From: Tieghemiomyces parasiticus
Taxonomy: Eukaryota > Kickxellomycota > Dimargaritomycetes > Dimargaritales > Dimargaritaceae
Reading direction: 5' to 3'
DNA length: 64,000 nucleotides
NCBI GenBank assembly: GCA_027575765.1
Contig: JANBPT010000148.1
Coordinates: 1-64,000, forward strand
Numbering within the stretch: the first letter of the stretch is position 1; the number at the start of each line of letters is the position of its first letter. The notes beneath the pieces are model-generated. The model had not been told where the DNA came from. It did no database searches and was given only the letters and a program-made list of their open reading frames with translations. Made by a program: the position numbers and the translations under genes. Positions 45,812 through 58,127 of this stretch are shown here, piece by piece.

Positions 45812-47572
45812 CTAGTCGGACAAGTCATACGTATCGGTCGCTGGCTCTTGGTTACCAAGGTCGACCGGGTTGAATCCATAATGGCTCCTTCGCGCCTGCC
45901 AAGATGATGACGTCGCCACGCTAGCTTCGGTGGCCCTGAGGCTCGGCATGGGCTGTGGTGGCGACGACCCGGACGCTGTGAAGTTCGGTGCCGTTCCGAG
46001 TTTCCGGCGAACGATGCGCAAGGGTGCGCGCTTGGTTCCGACAGGTGCCGCCAAGAACACGGGCGCAGATTCGCGGAGGAAGGACGGTTGGGAATAGAGC
46101 GAAGAGGCCTGGTGACCGTGGGCCGATGGAATGGGCAACGGGGTCATACGGATGAAGCTTTCGACGTCCTCTAGGTCGTCATCGTCGCCATCTGCCAGAC
46201 CGGATACCACCCGGGGCTGTCTAAGGCTCATACTCGCTCTACGATGCAAAGGGTCCGGGATCGGATAAGGCGGCGGTGCGTGAGTCGAACTCGCCGGGCG
46301 CGGGATCGGGCGGAGCGTAGCAGGTGGCCTGGATGCCTCAATCGGCGTGGGATTGCGGCGTTGGAACCCCATTGAGGCGGCCAATTGCGATATTATGGTG
46401 GCGAGCCCCAATCCAGAGGTCAGGTCCTGGGCTGGAGTGCGTGGCGGCGGTGAAGCCTCCTGCGAGCTCGATTTCAATGGAAGCGGCGGGGGTAGCATTT
46501 GCGGCGCCCGTAGGCGCGGTGGTGACGACGGCGAAGATTGCAGTGACGACGATGAGGATGATAATAGTACTGGTGACAGTGAAGGCGCGGGTGTCGGTTG
46601 TACGGCGATAATTGGAGATGGGGGTGTAGCCGCAGGGGGCGCCGGCTGCTGCAGTGGCAAGGCGGGTAACCGGCGGCTGGGTGTCCCCACCATGCCGTCC
46701 AGTGTCCAATGTGGGCTAATGGGCAAGAATGGATTTCCACCCATGTAGCCGGCCAGGATGGAGCGCCGGGGCGTTTGGGGTTCGTCGTCTGCTGGAGTAC
46801 CCTCATCACGGATACCGATATCGAAGTCATCAGCTTGGTCAGGCCCTTCTACCGCCAGTATTCCGTCATCTACAGCCTCAAATATCTCGCTGTCGAGTGA
46901 GGCCGGGATTGGCTCCGGCTTGGCCTTGGCCTTATTGACTTTAGACACCGGCTTCGCCCTGGGTTGCGGGGTAACGCGGGACTTTGGCTTGGGCGCCGCT
47001 GAATTCGGCCTGCGTTTGGTTTGGCTATGTGGGGAGGGTATCAGAGTTGTCTCATCAGTCGCATCCTCGCCTGGGGGGTTAGACAATGGACACGGGAAAG
47101 CAAGCCATGGTTAGGTGATGTGATTGGGCCTATGTGACAATGGGGGCGCACTGCGCTGAGGTACTTGATCGCTTGTGCAATGTACCACACTCTGTTAAAA
47201 TGGGCTAGACCACTTACCAAGTGAGGAGTAAACCCGCCGCCGTTGCGAACGTGTCAGGACGACGCCAGCGTGCGGCGAATCTACGGTAGGGCTATGGTCG
47301 GGCGAATATAAGGTGCCGTCTGCATTGACTAAAACAGGACCTTTACCCCACACGTATTTGATGACTGGGGTGTTAGGGTCAGCGGTATTGCGACTGCGAG
47401 TCGAGCGACCCGTAGACGGTGTGACCGGTGCGGTATGCCGCACCTGCGACATCCTCTGTGGGGTACTGGCTGAGCTCTCATCAGCCACCGTCGGCTCGGC
47501 CGCTGTGCCCTCGATGCCGTGTACTGTCGGGGTGGAGATGTTCTGTCGACGTCGTTTCAAAAGAGGCGGCAT
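45812..47572 (-). CDS. disordered Ser/Pro-rich protein, 2 exons, 537 aa
   Basis: Exon 47572-47218 (ATG, MPPLLKRRRQNISTPT) joins in phase to 47070-45812 through a 147-nt intron with a GTAAGT donor and CCCAG acceptor. The start has a basic nuclear-localisation-like run (KRRR). The short ordered-looking piece is in exon 1 (VIKYVWGKGPVLVNADGTLY). The rest is low complexity: lysine/proline-rich, then a serine run of five to six (SSSSSS) and proline-rich stretches, then acidic GDDDDLEDVESFIRMTP. No domain is recognisable. The charged, disordered make-up fits a nuclear or cytoskeletal regulator, but that is inference. It is read divergently from ASH2, with about 800 bp between starts. Confidence 0.7.
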
Positions 47573-48369
47573 GGTTACTGGGCTGGGAACCGGGGCAAGA
47601 CCAGGTAATGCAACGCCTAAGCCTAGGGGGGGCGGGATAGAGTTAGACGGGCTGCGATGAGCAAAACGCAAGGGATTTGGGTAGGAAATGATCACCCCGT
47701 GTGAAACGAAGGTCGTTAAAATGATAAGCTTAGAAGCGGGCTAGGTAGAAAGTAAGGAATGGCCTGAAGGTGCAGGTAAAAAAAGAGGAGCAGTTTCTGG
47801 CACTGCCCAACCTCGCCCTGAGATGGCATGTGGTCTAGTGAATTGGTATGTGGGTATCCGCTTTAGGCGGGTTGCTAATGCCCAAGTCCCTATACCCCTT
47901 ATGCACGTTCACAGGGGTTGAGGGCCAACCGTCAGGAACGCGTCAACCCCAGTCCGGCGAATAAGGGCGTCATCGCGGCAAACCCAATCTTTACAATCCC
48001 TTGCCTTCCTTTACTGGCGTCGCCGCTCCGGCATTTTGACGGAACCGTTCTCTGCAAGTCCGACATTGTCAGCTCCAGGTTTCGGTTACACAACCACGTT
48101 CCACGTTTTACTACCCCTCACTACCTCATGTCTTGGGACTTCGCTCCGATTCGTATGCGCAGTCGCCATTGTTAACCCTGCTCCATTGCCACCGCATCAC
48201 CCTTGGGTCATCTGCTTCATTGGCTTCCTCGGGTGCCCTTCTCCCTGGCGCATGCACGTCTGTAGCTACGCACCGCAGTCCCTAGCCGGTTCGTCCACAT
48301 CCACTCTTCCATCGCTGGCCGTGCACGGTTTGGCCTCGCCATTTTCCACCATCCCACTTTTATCACATT
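47573..48369. other. divergent promoter region
   Basis: About 800 bp between the starts of the disordered protein (minus) and ASH2 (plus). The last 200 bases are pyrimidine-rich on the plus strand. No motif is strong enough to name. Confidence 0.35.
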
Positions 48370-51300
48370 ATGGCTGACTACGATCCCACCCAGTTGGAAT
48401 GGAACGACACACATACCATCAACGAACAACACCGGTACTGCTACTGCGGAGAGGATCGCAGTATCGTCGAGGTGTGTCTACAATGCCACCAATGCCTTAA
48501 TTGGTTCCACGAACGCTGCATCCGCGTCCCCCTGGGCCCCATCGTGCCGCTTGTGACCAACTATCGCTTCCAGTGCCTGCGGTGCGTAGTCCTTAGTCGA
48601 CCGGCCGGTACGTTAGCCAACAAATTGGAGGAAGGTAATGTGCCGTTACTACCCACATCACCGCCGGCATCCCTGTCGGAGGACAGGATAGACGGCCAGT
48701 CAGATGATGTGGCACGGGTGCCGAGCTTATCACCCGTGCCGCCTGCCCCGTCGGTGCCTGCTTCAGCACGGTCCTCGGTCCCACCACGGTCACCACCACA
48801 GGCGGTTCCAGCAGACCCGTCGGAACTCGTTAGCACTGCTACTGCTAATGCGGCTGCCGTACCTCGAAGCCCCGCCCCAGTCACGTCGCCTACAGCTAAA
48901 CCTGCGCCGTGCACCCCTACGCCACAGCCTCTCACGCGCGCCTCTAGTAGCGGCAGCTTATCCTCGGCGGTTACATCCGATCTGTCCTCCCCTGAATTGG
49001 ACCCGTCCCTGCTCGATGATTCGGACGATGACCGACCTGTTCGAGACGCCGATATTTCCCCACTGCTAAAGCCCACAATCCAGCCGGACTCGGACAAGAC
49101 CATACCCGACCTCGGGCCAGCACCCTCCGTCAGTGGAAAGGAACTCACCCCGCCCCTAGTCCCGACTGACCTTATGGGAATTGACGACCCGGCCCCCACA
49201 CCCGTCAGACCACCATCTGCCCTATCCGAGACGATGGACAAACCCAAGGCGGGGAGCCCGTCGGCCGATGTCCCGCCACCCACCTCGTCCACTCCGGTTC
49301 CTGTGGCCGACCTGTACGCGGGCGTCGAGGAAACGTACGAGCGCACCTCGGCGGGCTGGAAGGATATCTGTGCCACCACGATTGCGAATCTGACTCTCGA
49401 GAGGCTCCGAAACGAGTGGGACCCGGCCGACCTATTCTCCGCCCAGGCTGCTACCCACCCGCTACCGGCGTGCTATTTCAATAAGCAGGACATTGTACCC
49501 TTCGTCGATAACCACTGGAAGGCCCTGTGTACCTTCCGGTCCCGGACCACCACCTGGTGGGCCACCCTGGGGTCCTGCCTCTACACGGTCAATAACGTCT
49601 TCATCACCCAGGACGGAGGACGACGCACCGCCGCTTCAGACTTTCGGCTCATGGATGTCAATCTATGGAATTTCCGACCAGGGGCGATCCCGCCCCGGCC
49701 CAACCGGTCAGCCATGTCCTCTACCCACGCACACACCAACTCGTCACCAGTAGCCACCCCAGCTACAACAGCTGGAACCACTACCCCGGGTCCGATCCTC
49801 TGTACCACTGTCCGACCGCCGTCGTCGTCTGGCGATGCTACCCGACTCCCAATCGCTCCGAAATCTGGCAAGAAAAGACCCAACATGGACGGGTCTCGGG
49901 CGTCTGCAGCTACGCCGGTGGACGGCACACCCTCGAAACGGCCAGCCTCGGTGAAAGTACAGGAGGAGCATCCGCGGCTGGCATCTCATACTGTGAAATC
50001 TGAGCCGTTCACACCTGTGATGACCACGCTTGCCACGCCCGGCGTCACGAGTACCCAGGCGCGCACAGTTAACCGCAAGCTCACTCGCACCGACCGGGCC
50101 GTTCCGGGTCTGGCTGACGCCCTTTTCGCTTCATTTGCGGCAGGTTCGCAAGGCGCTCCGGTGCCCGTCGCCGACCCACCTGTCAAGGCCCTCAACGACA
50201 AGGAATTTGTCTATACCCCGCTTGCCGGCCCGCCGAACTCGTACTGGCCGGCGGAGCCTGGTGAGTCCCCAGCAGCGTCTTGCGCTTTGAGCCACCAGGA
50301 CCGTCACCCAAGCCTCTACCTCTCCCGCGACGGCACCGAGGTCACTACTGGAGGCCGTAGCGGTTTTCGCAGTGTGCGCGGAGTCTACCCGATAACACAG
50401 GGCCAGTACTACGTAGAGTATCTCATCAAGCGGGCCGAGACGGGAGAAGCGGCCCCCCACGTGCGGATCGGCATCTCATTACCACAGGGTAGGTTTTCCA
50501 AACTTCGATTTCTTGGAGGGATCGAAACGTAACACGGATGGTCTGCAGGGGACTGCGGCTGCGGGGGGTTCCGATTCCACTGACAATTAACCAGCACAAT
50601 GCTCTACACTGCCTATTCTTGTTTCCCACTACTTAGCCGACCTGGAGGGCCCGGTGGGATCGGATCGCTACGGCTACGGTCTCCGTGACGAGTCCGGGGA
50701 GGTCATTCACAACGGCAAGCGGCAACGGTTCGGCGAATCCTTCCGGACGGGCGACGTGATTGGCCTACTCATTACGATACCCGCCCTTCCGGAGTTTGGG
50801 GAATTTGGGCACCGCCGCCGCCTCGCTGACCTCCAGGGTCTGGATAACCTCCATGGCAGCAGCCCGCGGCGATCGCTCCCGGCCGCCGTGACTACCCCGC
50901 ACCTCGTCACCATTGGGGACCAGGTTTATTTACGCACGCGTGAATTCTCGCCGACCGCAGGAACCACGCCAAGCTATGGTCTGCCGCCACCTCCCACAAC
51001 CTCGGGGGCCTGGATCGCCCTGCAGCACCCTACCACCGTAGGTCCGCCCATACCGTGTTGTGGCTTCACGGAACCCCCAAAACGGACCGGGGGCGGCCGG
51101 GGCCGTGGAGGCCGGGCAAAGTCGGCCGCGACTGCAGCTGCTGCCGCCGCCGCCTCATATTTAGGCCCGACCATTCCGGGATCCCAATTGCACGTGTTCA
51201 AAAACGGTCGCCCCTTAGGCGCAGCCTTCCAAGCACTCCACACCTGGCTACCCCCGGCGCACCACCTCGCGGCGAGTCCTTTATCGCCTGCCGTGGGGTT

Positions 51301-51802
51301 CCACGGGCCCATGGCTTCGCCCCTCGGCCGCCGGACCAGTACCGGGCCTGGCCGTAAGGGCCTACCGTACACTGAGGTCATGGCCTCGGGTGAGGTACCG
51401 CAAAAGGCTAAGGCGGGGCGGGCCGGTGCGGCGCCGGCCACACCTACCCGAGCGTACGGTGCGACTGCAACTGGCTCGGCGGTGTTGGGACTAGCCGGGT
51501 CCTGGGACCTTCACCGCCCGGGCTACTACCCGACGGTGTCGGTCTACTGTGGCGGCTCCGTCATTATCAACCCCGGACCTGACTTCTTGTATCCGCCCCC
51601 AGCTGGACCGAAACCTTCCTCTCCACTGCCGAGCGACCACCGCTCCGGCCTCTTCCACGAGGCGGATCAACAGGTCTGGCGACCCTATTCCGACCTATGG
51701 ACGGAACGGGCGGTGGCCGACACGCTTGGTCAACTGGTACAGAAAGTCACTGGCGAGGTGGATGCGCTGGCCACGGCGGTTGGGGGGGGAAAGGGATGTT
51801 AA
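48370..51802 (+). CDS. ASH2: COMPASS subunit ASH2, 2 exons, 1,094 aa
   Basis: Exons 48370-50488 and 50637-51802 join in phase through a 148-nt intron; the junction reads PQ-ADLEGPVGSDRYGYGL, an SPRY core block. The N-terminus has a PHD-like finger (C24-x-C26, C36-x2-C39, H47-x2-C50, C69-x2-C72). The winged-helix region lies near residues 320-430 (CYFNKQDIVPFVDNHW, RTTTWWATLGSCLYTVNNVF). The split SPRY domain runs from about residue 620 (KEFVYTPLAGPPNSYWPAEP) through GYYPTVSVYCGGSVIINPGP. The C-terminus has a helix (AVADTLGQLVQKVTGEVDAL) where the DPY30-binding motif lies in ASH2 proteins. ASH2 with RBBP5 and WDR5 activates SET1 H3K4 methylation. Two long disordered linkers, and an Ala/Gly/Arg insert inside SPRY (RGRGGRAK, poly-Ala), make it larger than most relatives. 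Confidence 0.93.
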
Positions 51803-52371
51803 TGATGCGAACCGGCCATAGTTTTATCAAAGTCATATAATTTAATGGATGTGGAATGTAATAAAATTTTCCCTTGTACATTTCGGTCTGATGCTTTCCA
51901 GCGATTACTGTTATCTCCACTGTGAAATCGGCCGCAATGAAAGACCCGAGGTTAGGCCAATTAAGGCTCCTGGCGGCAGGAATGGCCTGAGCCCGTAAAT
52001 ATCACGTGATAGTGAAGCTTATACCTGACCCAGGTTTGTGGGGACTAGTCGCCACTGGGCTCAGTTCCCCCCCCCCTCCAAAAAAAAAAGTGAGCCAGGT
52101 TGCAGACTTCAGTGGCTAGAGTTAAATGTACAGGTAGGTCGAGGAGAAGGGAAAAAAAAACTATCAGACCTGATAGTTTCAATGTTCCTCACCTGGGCAG
52201 CCCGATTGTTGTCGCACTATCCTGCGGTCTTCGAGTCACAGTATTCGCTTTTAATACGATTCCCTCAATTGACCTTTGTACTGAGGGTACTGCCTCTGTT
52301 CTAGTCACCCTCTCACATTCGCAACCCACATCGTACGCATTCACAACCAAGCGTCCCCCATTCCCGTCAAC
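51803..52371. other. intergenic spacer
   Basis: ASH2 to TSR1 spacer. It holds a C-run followed by A-run near 52070-52090 and an A-run near 52151. Nothing else. Confidence 0.4.
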
Positions 52372-55155
52372 ATGGCCCGCGAAACCGGTGACTTCCACCA
52401 CCGTTCAACCCTCACGCAAAAGAATAAGCCCTTCAAGAGTCGCCATGCAACTAAGGGTGCGCTGAAGGCCCGCGCCAAAGGTAAATATACGGAGTCGGGG
52501 TACAATAACCTATAGCAACGTCGCAACGGTCTCCCCGGGAGGGTACCGCAATCGCACACTTCGCACCGCCCCTCTCTTGGGTCCTTTAAGTCACCACTAA
52601 ACCTGTTCCTCCTCTCCCTCACTTCATACTGGACCGTATACCACCACCTCCCGATAGGCAAGGTCCAGCGGATGGGCGTAAAGCGCAAGGCACTCAGGAC
52701 CCAGACCAAGGCCGAACGGCGCAACTCGGCCAAGGTGGCCCAGCAGCTTAAGCGGGAGGCCCTGGCCAATGCCAACCGTATCTTCACCGGCCGCCACCGC
52801 ACCCCCAAGATAGTGGCCATCGTACCGCTCTGCCCGGACGCTTCGGCACTCCAGGTGGCCCGTCAGCTCTTCGCGGCGGTGGACCAGACGCATCCGGCCT
52901 TCGACGCGGACACTAAACATGACCAGCTCGGTATGACAGTGCCCTTCCACGTCGACCGGTTCAAGCAGAGTTTTCAGCTGGTTCAGCTCCCGCGTCACTT
53001 TTGGCAGATCATGGACGTTACCAAAGTGGCCGACTACGTTGTGTTCGCCCTCTCAGCCACCGTTGAGGTGGACGCCTTCGGAGAGGCCTGCCTATCGGCT
53101 ATTCAGGCCCAGGGGTGCGGCACCACTTTCGCCACTGTGGATCACCTGGATACTATAACGGCCAAGGCGCGCAACGACACCAAGAAGTCACTCATGAGTT
53201 TTATGCACTTTTTCTTCCCCGAGACCGAGAAGCTGCATGCCCTCGACGCCCCGCAAGACACTCTGGGTCTGGTCCGCAGTCTAGCATCCCAGCATCCCCG
53301 GACGGTCCACTGGCGCGAGTGGCGCCCGTACCTCATGGTGGACCAGCTCGAGTACCAGCCGGAATCCGCTGACGGTCAAACCGGGGCCCTGCGTGTTACC
53401 GGGTTCCTCCGAGGCAATGCCCTCTCGGCCGATCGGCTGGTCCACCTGCCAAACCACGGCGATTTCCAGGTTCGCCAGGTCGTGGCCGCCCCCTACCCGT
53501 TCGCCGGCCGCAGCGGTAACAACACCGGAGAAGCTGCGATGGACACCGACCTGGAGGTGCTCGATACCCCCAACCCGGAGACTCGGGACGATCTGGTGGC
53601 TGAGAACGAACCGGATCTCCTGCAGAACGAGCAGACCTGGCCCACCGAGGAGGAGCTGGCCGAGGCCGATTCTCGGATAGAGCGGCTGCGCAAGGGCGTA
53701 GTGTTCGAGGGCGAAATGGATCTCTCCGGCTCGCAGGTTACCCGGCGGGTGCCCAAGGGTACTTCGTCGTACCAAGCCGAGTGGATTGTGGACTCAGAGG
53801 ACGAGGATGGTTCTGACCTGTCGAGCGACGAGGACATGTCGGATGGTATGAATGACGAGGGGGTCGAAATTCCCACCGTCGGTTTAACCAAGCACGCCGC
53901 TGAAGCCGAGGAGTACGAGGATGTGGCCCTCGAAACGGACCAAATGTCGGTCGCCAACTATGGCAGTGATGACGACGAGGAAGTGGATGCCGACGAGGCT
54001 GCTCGGGCGCTGGAGGACCACAAGCGCCGCCAGAAAGAACGTCGTGAAGCCAATGATGAAGAACTGGCCTACCCCGACGAGGTAGACACCCCGACCGACG
54101 TATCGGCCCGCGTCCGGTTTCAAAAGTACCGCGGTCTGGAGAACTTCCGCAATTCCCCCTGGGATCCCTACGAGAACCTGCCGCTCGACTACGGCCGCAT
54201 TTTCCAGTTCCGCAGCTACCGTCGCGCCCAACGTCGCGTGCGCGAGGTGGCCGACGACGCGCCTGTCGGTGCCGGTCGCTACGTAACCCTGGTCCTCGCC
54301 GAGGTTCCAGCCACCGTGGCGGCCGCATGGCACCCGTCGATCAGCGTATGGACCATGTTTGGCCTGCTCCAACACGAACACAAAATGTCGGTGCTCAATT
54401 TCAACCTGACCCGGTCCACCGAGTATACCGAGCCCATCCGGTCCAAGGACCGCGTGCTCCTGCAGTACGGCTACCGTCGGTTGTGGGTTAACCCCATCTA
54501 TTCGCACAGTTCCGGGGGTGGCAAGGGAACGAACAACGTCCACAAGTTTAGTCGCTTCTTCCAGCCGGGTAACGCTGCCGTCGCCACGATCTTCGCCCCC
54601 ATCCAATTCGGTCCCGTACACGCCCTCATGTTCCATAGTAACGCCACCCCTGGTGTTCAACTCGACACGGGGCTCCCAGCGGATGCCGCCACGGGGCTGG
54701 ATACTTCAAGAACGGCCACGGTCGCCCTCACGCGCGAACCGCTCCCGCTCATGGCCACGGGCCAGCTGTTGGAAGCCAGCCCCACGCGTATCGTGGCGAA
54801 GCGGGTAGTCCTCACCGGCGACATTTACCGTGTCCACCGCCGCTCGGCCGTCATCAGGCACATGTTCTTCAACCGTGAGGACGTCATGTGGTTCAAACCC
54901 GTCGAGATTTACACCAAGCAAGGCCGTCGCGGCCATCTCCGGGCCCCCATTGGCAGTCACGGCTACACGAAGTGCATTTTCAACGGTCAGGTCAAGCAGA
55001 TTGATCATGTCTGTATGAACCTGTACAAGCGCGTCTTCCCCAAGTGGACCACCGCGCCCTGCACCCTGGCCCCGCCTGATTTGAGTTACCCCCAGGACTG
55101 GCAGGCCGAGACGCTAGCCAGCGACGATACCATGATGGTCGAGGAAGATTTATAA
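52372..55155 (+). CDS. TSR1: 40S maturation factor TSR1, 2 exons, 868 aa
   Basis: Exon 52372-52480 encodes the basic start (MARETGDFHHRSTL ... KSRHATKGALKARAKG) and joins in phase over a 177-nt intron to 52658-55155, giving GKVQRMGVKRKALRTQTK. The GTPase-like domain without a working nucleotide site follows (KIVAIVPLCPDASALQVARQ), then the AARP2CN block (WREWRPYLMVDQLEYQP ... LRVTGFLRGNALSADRLVHL), an acidic disordered linker (residues about 380-460), and the C-terminal RIBIOP domain with KYRGLENFRNSPWDPYENLP, LQYGYRRLWVNPIYS and HKFSRFFQPG. TSR1 is a nuclear/cytoplasmic pre-40S factor that blocks premature subunit joining, acting with RIO kinases. The whole family architecture is present. 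It converges on YIH1. Confidence 0.97.
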
Positions 55156-55509
55156 GCTATATACCCTAACGGCACCTTGCCCATATGCTATCATTATTAC
55201 CCCCCCTCTTCCCCTTGACGTGTTCTTTCTCGCGCCGCGATCCTTAGCACAGCGATGGTCCAACCCTGCATTTTTTTTGTTTCTTTTGGCTACTTCCCTA
55301 CGACTCAATAAATATCTTCGGCATCGAACTATCACAGATCACAGACCCTGCTGTTTTTAGATAATAATTGGGCGGTTGCATATACAAGTAGGGGTGGGGT
55401 GTATTGGACAATCTCGTTAATATATGAGGCTCAACAAAGGCGACCTTACGAAAACGTGGGTGTCTCGTTTTCTCTCCCGACTGATCGCAATCTAGATGCC
55501 TGAGCGTCG
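55156..55509. other. convergent intergenic spacer
   Basis: TSR1 and YIH1 stops face each other. AATAAA on the plus strand at about 55307 is a candidate polyadenylation signal for TSR1. Confidence 0.45.
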
Positions 55510-56685
55510 TCACCGCCTGCCTTTAGCTCCACCGGCTGGTTTAGCCGGTATGAGGCCAGCCGCATCTAGGGCCTGCCGGGCGCTATTATTGATGTGTTTA
55601 AAGCGATCGGCACCCAAGTGGATCCCGCCGTACCACCGGGTGACCATGACGACCACGTCGTGAATGTCGAGTAGCTGAAGTAGGTGGAGGAGCCGGCCGC
55701 CGGCAGCGCTCTCCCCATCGTCGTCGTAATCCTGGTGCCCTCCCTGTCTACCGATAGCATTGGCGGTGGCGACAGTGGTCGTCGTGGGCGCACCCCCGAT
55801 GCGATACGCAACGATATTATGGGTGGCCTTGGCAATTTTTCGATCCTGTAGCAATTGCCACACAACAAACTGGGCTAGGTGAATGCTGGTGACGTTGGCG
55901 ACGTGGGCTACGAAAACGCTGTGTCGGTCTTCAATCCGGCCTCCTGTCGTGATGGGTGGCAGAGTTAGTCCCACAAAATCTGACAGGTATGCTTGGTGGA
56001 GCAGTGGCTGGACAAGGAGTTTGGTTCGGTCGAATGATGGTTTCGGGGCAGTAGCAGCGTCTGCGGGCATTTTTAGGGTCGTATTATTGGTACTATCCGG
56101 GGGCGTCGCACCAGGTGGTGACAAGCACGTTTCTGTCGCATCCTCCTCGACGACAATGTGGGCAGGGGTGCCACTTGCCGAAGGGGCATACCGCTCCACA
56201 AGCTTGTCAAGCGAGGGAAGGTCCGCCCATCGCTCACGTAGGTACCCTTCCAGCCAGTCCAGCCACTGGAAAATCACTACCTCGTGCAGGCTATCCTCCC
56301 ACAATCGCGCAAAATTCTCCGCGATCGGCTCTAGTAAACTCGCGGTCAAAGGGACGTTGGCCAGCGATCGGATAAATGTGTGGTTACGGTGGTCTTCGGG
56401 AACCTCCGTCGACGAAGGGATGACGTGGGCGGCACCTAGCCACTCAATCAAAGGCGGGTCGCGCGACGGATACGACGCCGGGTAGTAGAGCCGAAAGGTA
56501 AGGACGACTTGCCGATCGTCTATGACAAACCGACCGGTGTAGGTCCGGTGCGTGCCCGGTGGGTCAGAGTCGGTCTCGGGTCGCAGGATTGCGTCGCCGT
56601 AAATGGCCTCCAGGGCCGTGACTTCTTCGTCTTGCCGCTCACGATTGTCCGCTGTCTCGGCGGCCGGAACGTTCGTGTCCGTCAT
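55510..56685 (-). CDS. YIH1: IMPACT/YIH1 family Gcn2 regulator, 391 aa
   Basis: A single exon from the ATG at 56685. Residues 1-125 are an RWD domain: NRERQDEEVTALEAIYGDAI at the start and LTFRLYYPASYPSRDPPLIE in the middle with its YP..PP motif. A linker with Pro/Thr-rich disorder follows. Residues about 235-385 are the ancient UPF0029/Impact domain: SVFVAHVANVTSI, KATHNIVAYRIG, then DDDGESAAGGRLLHLLQLLD and the signature VVMVTRWYGGIHLGADRFKH. YIH1/IMPACT binds Gcn1 and restrains the Gcn2 kinase under amino-acid starvation. The length is longer than yeast Yih1 because of the linker. The gene is divergent from MTQ2, sharing 357 bp between starts. Confidence 0.96.
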   Translation of the reverse strand: MTDTNVPAAETADNRERQDEEVTALEAIYGDAILRPETDSDPPGTHRTYTGRFVIDDRQVVLTFRLYYPASYPSRDPPLIEWLGAAHVIPSSTEVPEDHRNHTFIRSLANVPLTASLLEPIAENFARLWEDSLHEVVIFQWLDWLEGYLRERWADLPSLDKLVERYAPSASGTPAHIVVEEDATETCLSPPGATPPDSTNNTTLKMPADAATAPKPSFDRTKLLVQPLLHQAYLSDFVGLTLPPITTGGRIEDRHSVFVAHVANVTSIHLAQFVVWQLLQDRKIAKATHNIVAYRIGGAPTTTTVATANAIGRQGGHQDYDDDGESAAGGRLLHLLQLLDIHDVVVMVTRWYGGIHLGADRFKHINNSARQALDAAGLIPAKPAGGAKGRR

Positions 56686-57042
56686 GGTAATTATAAAAAA
56701 AAAGAAAAGGAAGAATACAAAGGGGGAAATGTGAATTGGACAACTGACGCCTGCTCAGGCAGCGGTGCAGAATTAACGGGGCAGGATCCTTGGCAGGCTC
56801 AGGGAATCCACGGGTGGAGGATTCCGCGATTCGTCGCTACTCAATGTGCCCAACTCCACCGGGTCGCTCATAGAGCTGAGGGGTCTCTGACGAGAACAGT
56901 AAGGCAGGTGGGGGGATCTGGCCCCTCTTCCCTCCCTCGAAGCCTCGTGGCTCCGAGCTCCTATGACTATTACGAATCGTAAGGTTCGCCAGCACATCTC
57001 AATTCAAGTCTTCCTCTTCCCTCTTCCCACTGCCTTCACGTC
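56686..57042. other. bidirectional promoter of YIH1 and MTQ2
   Basis: 357 bp between two divergent ATGs, with an A-rich run on the plus strand beside the YIH1 start (about 56694-56714). No TATA on either strand. Confidence 0.4.
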
Positions 57043-57970
57043 ATGCAGTCCACCTCGAGCCCCACCGCACCGCATCTTCCTACACCTAATCTGTCGCACC
57101 TGAGCAGTGGCCAGGACTATGCGAACGTTTACGAACCAGCGGAAGACAGCTTCCTCCTGCTGGACGCCCTCGAGGCCGACCAGAGCCTACTCCTGGAGAC
57201 GGTGAGGCCGCAACTCTGCCTGGAAGTTGGTAGCGGGTCCGGGGTAGTCTCCACCTTTCTCGCCGGCCAAGTTTTACGAACTGACTCGCCTCCGACCGAC
57301 TACAACAGTACCGCTACCCTTTACGTGGCCACTGATATCAACCCGGACGCTGCGCGGGCCACCAGGAAAACCTGGCTGCAGAACGGTCTACCGGACCACA
57401 GCTTGCAGCTGGTAAATACCCGGTTTACCGAGGGTTTCCATCCAAGGTTCTGTGGTACGTTCGATGTGGTGGTTTTCAATCCACCCTACGTCGTTACCGA
57501 CCCTGCCGAGGTCGGCTCGCATTCCATCGCCGCTGCCTGGGCGGGCGGTATCGACGGCCGCGAGGTGATTGACCAGTTCCTCCCCATGATTCCGGTAAGC
57601 CGTCGGGCTAGGCCTCCAAGGTCTCAACGTAGGACAGTTCACAGAAACACAATCACATCTTTTCACCTCCGACCAGGCCTTCCCAGCACATACGATTCTA
57701 CCTATGGTAGGGCCTGATCACGCGTCTGAACCCCTCACTAACGCCTTGCCCGTGCCTTCGTTTCCACATACCACACACACGCATCCTTGATTTCACCATG
57801 TCCAGACCTTGCTTTCACCGCGCGGCGTGTGCTACCTAGTGCTTATCGCACAGAATCGACCAGACGAGGTCGTGTCTATCATGGAGACTCACGGCTTACG
57901 GGGCGAGATTGTGGCCAGACGCAAGGCTGGCATTGAATACCTTTCAATCGCCCGATTTAGTTGGCCATAA
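57043..57970 (+). CDS. MTQ2: eRF1 glutamine methyltransferase, 2 exons, 238 aa
   Basis: Exons 57043-57594 and 57806-57970 join in phase 0 through a 211-nt intron with GTAAGC donor and CCAG acceptor. The diagnostic order is DYANVYEPAEDSFLLLDAL at residue 25, the SAM motif EVGSGSGVVS (61-70), ATDINPDAA, and the catalytic NPPY at 146-149 (FDVVVFNPPYVVT). The exon 2 text (LLSPRGVCYLVLIAQNRPDE, RKAGIEYLSIARFSW) completes the fold. The enzyme, with Trm112, methylates the Gln of the GGQ motif in release factor eRF1, and its animal form also methylates histone H4. TRM112 is not in the window. Stop at 57970; convergent with the ARB2-like gene. Confidence 0.95.
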
Positions 57971-58127
57971 TCCGGCAAAAGTTATTTTGAACACATACAA
58001 TGACTCATTCACGGGTTGCCCCGGCCCATCCCGTCGAATGGTATACCGCTGTTGCCAGGACCCAGGTGGTCATTTTTTTGATTAAATTCAGCCGCCTTAC
58101 ATGGACCATCTCGGTGTGGCATTTGGA

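Noticed and set aside
46324..46830. Several open frames on the plus and minus strands inside the disordered protein gene
   Set aside because: They are alternative frames of a low-complexity GC-rich exon.
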